Source: Betaproteobacteria bacterium (GTDB lineage: Bacteria; Pseudomonadota; Gammaproteobacteria; Burkholderiales; CANMPU01). Taken from it: DNA of 8,155 nucleotides. Shown one piece after another: positions 6,814 to 8,155 of this stretch. Location of the stretch: the NCBI GenBank assembly GCA_947499755.1, contig CANMPU010000034.1:1-8155 (forward strand). The letters are read 5' to 3'. A program made the position numbers and the translations under genes. The stretch's first letter is position 1; the number at the start of each line of letters is the position of its first letter. The notes under the pieces were generated by a model. The model was not told the origin of the DNA. It was given only the letters and a program-made list of their open reading frames with translations, and ran no database searches.

Positions 6814-8155
6814 ATTACGGCTATCGATACCTTAACCTCTACGCCTTCCCCGGAACTCCCTGTACTCGCCGCAGTCGATCTCGGCTCCAATAGCTTTCAT
6901 CTCCAATTAGGACGCGTGGTCGATGATCAAATTTACCCCCTCGATTCCTTAAAAGAAACGGTGCGCCTTGCGGCAGGCCTCAACGAGGAAAATCGCTTAG
7001 ACGATGCATCACAGCAGCGCGCCATTGAATGCTTAGAACGTTTTGGTGAGCGGCTACGCGGTATTCCATCTAAGGCGAAGCGCGCTGTCGCGACCAACAC
7101 CTTGCGCGTTGCAAAAAACGCAAAATCCTTTCTAAAGAAGGCAGAGGCCGCGTTAGGTGTCCCGATAGAAATTATCGCTGGACGCGAAGAAGCGCGGCTA
7201 ATCTACATCGGTGTTGCGCATAGCTTGCCACCCGTTAGCGACAATCGGCTGGTCGTGGATATCGGCGGCGGCTCTACGGAATTGATCATAGGCGCTGGAC
7301 TAAAACCGCGAAAATTGGAAAGTATTTATATCGGTTGCGTCGGCTTTAGCCTTAAATTTTTCCCTGATGGAAAAATCTCCAAAAACAATATGGCGGCAGC
7401 AGAATTGGCTGCTAGAACGGAATTACAGCCCTTCGTCCTAGACTTTTTCAAAGGAAATTGGCAACAGGCGGTAGGATCATCGGGCTCAGCGCGTGCGATT
7501 GCTGAAGTACTGCAACTCAATGGCTTCGCCGCAGAAGGAATTACGCAACAAGGCCTAGAGCTCCTGCGTGCCCACATGCTCAAAGCCGCTCATTGCAATA
7601 AACTCGCACTTGCCGGGTTACGTGAGGATCGTATTCCGGTATTCCCCGGCGGTGTTGCAATTATGTCGGCGATTTTTTCTTCGTTGGGGATCATGCAACT
7701 TAGTGTCGCCAGCGGCGCAATACGCGAGGGAATCTTGTATGACTTGCTTCGGCGATTCCACCATAAGGATATGCGTGATGTAACGATACACCAGTTTATG
7801 CGGCGCTATCATACGTCGACTGAGCAATCCGCAAGAGTGGCCGCCCTCGCTCACATTCTCTTTATGCAAATGTCACATCATTGTTTTTTTGATACAGAGA
7901 GAATTTCTCGATTATTGGATTGGGCGGCGCGCCTACACGAGGTTGGCATATCAGTAGCGCATAGCGGCTATCACAAGCATTCCGCCTATATTATCGCGAA
8001 TGCCGATATGCCAGGCTTTTCAAAAATGGAGCAGGACTATCTAAGTACGTTGTTACTTGCTCACCGAGGTTCGCTTAAGAAAATGCTGGGATTGCTCGAT
8101 TCGCCGGAAGCGTTGGTTCCGGCAATTGCATTGCGGCTCGCAACTATTTTTTATC
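6814..8155 (+). CDS. ppx: Exopolyphosphatase (Ppx/GppA family), 3'-partial, non-canonical start
   Basis: Enzyme that releases phosphate from the ends of polyphosphate chains; close relatives hydrolyse pppGpp, but the neighbour phoU favours Ppx. The fold is the ASKHA (actin/Hsp70-like) type. From the proposed ATT start the visible 447 codons contain AAVDLGSNSFH (19-29, phosphate-1 loop), GREEARLIY with the catalytic Glu125/126 (E. coli Glu121 region), VDIGGGSTEL (148-157, phosphate-2 loop), GSSGSARAIAEVL, and a C-terminal HD-like region from about 370 with WAARLHEVG and HSGYHKHSAYI. E. coli Ppx has 513 residues, so about 50-70 are cut off by the window end. The frame is open from 6784, but no ATG, GTG or TTG occurs in it before GTG 6916, which lies past the DLGSNS motif. 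ATT at 6814 gives an N-terminus close in length to E. coli Ppx; ATA 6805 and ATC 6823 are alternatives. No Shine-Dalgarno is evident, so translation coupled to phoU is possible. Confidence 0.9.
   Translation, partial: MTAIDTLTSTPSPELPVLAAVDLGSNSFHLQLGRVVDDQIYPLDSLKETVRLAAGLNEENRLDDASQQRAIECLERFGERLRGIPSKAKRAVATNTLRVAKNAKSFLKKAEAALGVPIEIIAGREEARLIYIGVAHSLPPVSDNRLVVDIGGGSTELIIGAGLKPRKLESIYIGCVGFSLKFFPDGKISKNNMAAAELAARTELQPFVLDFFKGNWQQAVGSSGSARAIAEVLQLNGFAAEGITQQGLELLRAHMLKAAHCNKLALAGLREDRIPVFPGGVAIMSAIFSSLGIMQLSVASGAIREGILYDLLRRFHHKDMRDVTIHQFMRRYHTSTEQSARVAALAHILFMQMSHHCFFDTERISRLLDWAARLHEVGISVAHSGYHKHSAYIIANADMPGFSKMEQDYLSTLLLAHRGSLKKMLGLLDSPEALVPAIALRLATIFY

Noticed and set aside
7326..7869. 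Minus-strand and alternate-frame reading frames at the 3' end
   Set aside because: This stretch is fully accounted for by the continuous Ppx frame with conserved motifs on both sides; the other frames have no recognisable features.

Overview
The window carries ordinary housekeeping genes of a proteobacterium, most likely a betaproteobacterium (Nitrosomonadales/Burkholderiales-like). The reasons are the order metK-ahcY-metF, the neighbouring ilvA / rpiA-phoU-ppx block, and the wording of the proteins, for example the Ppx N-terminal region and the AhcY core. This lineage call rests on remembered family sequences, not on a search. Base composition looks moderate (about half GC by eye) and even across the window. 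I saw no tRNA, rRNA, CRISPR array, transposase or phage gene.

Layout. (1) 1-2521, plus strand: metK, lacking only its first codon or so, then ahcY 49 bp downstream. These make S-adenosylmethionine and clear S-adenosylhomocysteine. (2) 2522-2769: a 248-bp gap filled mostly by a 171-bp non-coding element (2556-2726). It has near-perfect 23-bp inverted ends around three hairpins and looks like a MITE or REP-pair insertion. (3) 2770-3651, plus: metF, which supplies the methyl group used to regenerate methionine. (4) 3692-5203, minus: ilvA, convergent with metF, the first committed step of isoleucine synthesis. (5) 5204-5338: a divergent promoter region with a 7-bp inverted repeat and a direct repeat. 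(6) 5339-8155, plus: rpiA (pentose phosphate pathway), phoU (phosphate signalling) and ppx (polyphosphate breakdown, cut off by the window end).

How they work together. metK, ahcY and metF form most of the activated-methyl cycle; the methionine synthase that would close it is not in the window. phoU and ppx are a common phosphate/polyphosphate pair and are placed here without pst or phoB/phoR genes. ilvA and rpiA are unrelated metabolic neighbours sharing a divergent control region.

No new multi-gene system is visible. The points most worth checking are the structured repeat between ahcY and metF, whose two outer hairpins differ by compensatory changes, and ppx, which has no ATG, GTG or TTG codon in front of its conserved N-terminal motif and so probably starts at a rare codon such as ATT.
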